A DNA stretch of 5,737 nucleotides from Kiritimatiellia bacterium. Its GTDB lineage: Bacteria; Verrucomicrobiota; Kiritimatiellia; RFP12; UBA3636. Under the pieces are notes generated by a model. That model saw only the letters and a program-made list of their open reading frames with translations, made no database searches and was not told the DNA's origin. Below, piece by piece: positions 4,922-5,737 of this stretch. Within the stretch, counting starts at the first letter, position 1. The number at the start of each line of letters is the position of its first letter. The translations under genes and the position numbers were made by a program. The stretch is from assembly GCA_017476965.1 (NCBI GenBank), contig JAFUXX010000426.1, positions 1-5,737 on the forward strand. Direction: 5' to 3'.

Positions 4922-5737
4922 CTACCGGCGGGGCTTCACGGCGGCGAAGCGCGGGCGCTCGGACCGCCAGTCGGCAAGCATTCTCGCGGCGAGCGGCGAG
5001 CCCGTCCGCTCCACGTGTTCGCGGAGCAGTGCCGTGAGCGCCGCCTCGTCGTCGGAGCCTTCTTCCACCGGGAAGAGGTCCACCGAATCGAGGTTGCAGT
5101 TCAGGTCCAGGTCGCCGGTTTCGTCGTACGCGTAGGCCGTGCCGCCGGTCATGCCGGCGGCGAAGTTCACGCCGACCTTGCCGAGCACGGCCACGGTGCC
5201 GCCGGTCATGTATTCGCATCCGTGGTCGCCGATTCCCTCGACGACGAGCGTCGCCCCGGAGTTGCGCACCCCGAAACGCTCGCCCGCCTGTCCGTTCAGG
5301 AATATCGACCCGGACGTCGCGCCGTACGCCACGACGTTTCCTGCGATGACGTTGTTTTCCGGCTTTCCCTGCATCCCGGCCGGAGGCCGGATCGCGATCG
5401 TGCCGCCGGAAAGCGACTTGCCGACGTAGTCGTTCGCTTCGCCGGCGAGCGTGAACGTCACGCCGGACGCCAGAAACGCGCCGAAGGACTGTCCGGCCAC
5501 GCCGGAGAACCTCACGGTGACGGTGCGGCCGCCGGCCGCGCCGCCGCCCGCGGCCAGGCGTCCGGCGGCGAGGAAACCGGAAAGCGCCGCGCCCACGGAG
5601 CGGTTGCTGTTGACGATGTCGCGGTCGAGAACCGTGTCGCCGCCGGCTTCCAGGAACGGGATGATCCGTTCGGCGTCGTAGTTGGCGGCGGCTTCCGCGG
5701 CGGCAGGGGCGGCGGGTTGCCGCGCGCCGCCGCCTTC
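4922..5737 (-). CDS. gltB: Glutamate synthase large subunit, C-terminal part (partial)
   Basis: Final 271 codons of the large subunit of glutamate synthase, which makes glutamate from glutamine and 2-oxoglutarate in ammonia assimilation; the 5' part lies beyond the right edge. The visible part is the GXGXG beta-helix domain at the end of the protein: DIVNSNRSVGAALSG, then AGQSFGAFLASG, ANDYVGKSLSGG, NVIAGNVVAYGATSG, GERFGVRNSGA, GDHGCEYMTGG, GVNFAAGMTGGTAYAYDE and LDLNCNLDSVDL. The tail has the usual REHVERTGSPLAARMLADW. The frame is open to the edge and ends at TAG (4922-4924). The Gly-rich coils support the fold that relays the glutaminase and synthase domains in this family. The next gene starts 73 bases downstream on the same strand, but a separate promoter suggests gltB is not needed for its expression. 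The small subunit is not in view. Confidence 0.95.
   Translation of the reverse strand, partial: EGGGARQPAAPAAAEAAANYDAERIIPFLEAGGDTVLDRDIVNSNRSVGAALSGFLAAGRLAAGGGAAGGRTVTVRFSGVAGQSFGAFLASGVTFTLAGEANDYVGKSLSGGTIAIRPPAGMQGKPENNVIAGNVVAYGATSGSIFLNGQAGERFGVRNSGATLVVEGIGDHGCEYMTGGTVAVLGKVGVNFAAGMTGGTAYAYDETGDLDLNCNLDSVDLFPVEEGSDDEAALTALLREHVERTGSPLAARMLADWRSERPRFAAVKPRR

Noticed and set aside
2605..5037. Plus-strand open frame of 810 codons antisense to the GRE and the end of gltB
   Set aside because: It mirrors strongly supported minus-strand genes. Its translation is Arg, Ala, Val and His rich without domains. Long antisense frames are expected in high-GC coding DNA.
1..5737. CRISPR array, insertion sequence or phage remnant
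   Set aside because: No spaced direct repeats, transposase or integrase motifs seen. The tmRNA 3' end, a common integration site for islands, is followed directly by its own terminator with no duplicated T-arm sequence noticed nearby.

Overview
The window is very GC-rich (roughly two thirds G+C by eye). It looks like an ordinary chromosomal segment of an anaerobic or facultatively anaerobic bacterium. The reason is an oxygen-sensitive glycyl radical enzyme (GRE) with its own radical-SAM activase. I cannot place the phylum from this alone. A gut or sediment member of the Planctomycetes-Verrucomicrobia-Lentisphaerae-Kiritimatiellae group is a guess, not a result.

Layout, left to right: (1) 1-232, a flank with no gene I can support, ending in a possible promoter; (2) 233-582 (+), a complete one-piece tmRNA (ssrA) with encoded CCA and a tag frame ending in ALAA, followed by a strong intrinsic terminator (587-626); (3) a short convergent gap; (4) on the minus strand, a tightly packed three-gene operon read from 4848 down to 681: a 694-residue glycyl radical enzyme, a 233-residue activase and a 462-residue right-handed beta-helix protein; (5) a 73-base gap holding a hairpin and a near-consensus sigma-70 promoter; (6) the C-terminal 271 codons of the glutamate synthase large subunit (gltB), also minus strand, running off the right edge.

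The three operon genes are joined by 4-base stop/start overlaps (GTGA at 2764-2767, ATGA at 2066-2069), so they are probably translationally coupled and made together. The activase should install the radical on Gly669 of the GRE, and a thiyl radical on Cys356 would then attack the substrate. The substrate is not known. The GRE belongs to the PFL/dehydratase superfamily but has neither the usual GCVEP-type active-site string nor the length of PFL or choline lyase. The third gene is the odd partner: its fold is typical of secreted polysaccharide-active proteins, but it has no signal peptide and has 11 cysteines. This suggests a cytoplasmic step on a sugar or uronate-like compound, or an unrelated structural role.

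The operon promoter (TTGACA, 17-base spacer, TACCAT) lies only 7 bases before the chosen GRE start codon, so the mRNA is predicted to be leaderless.
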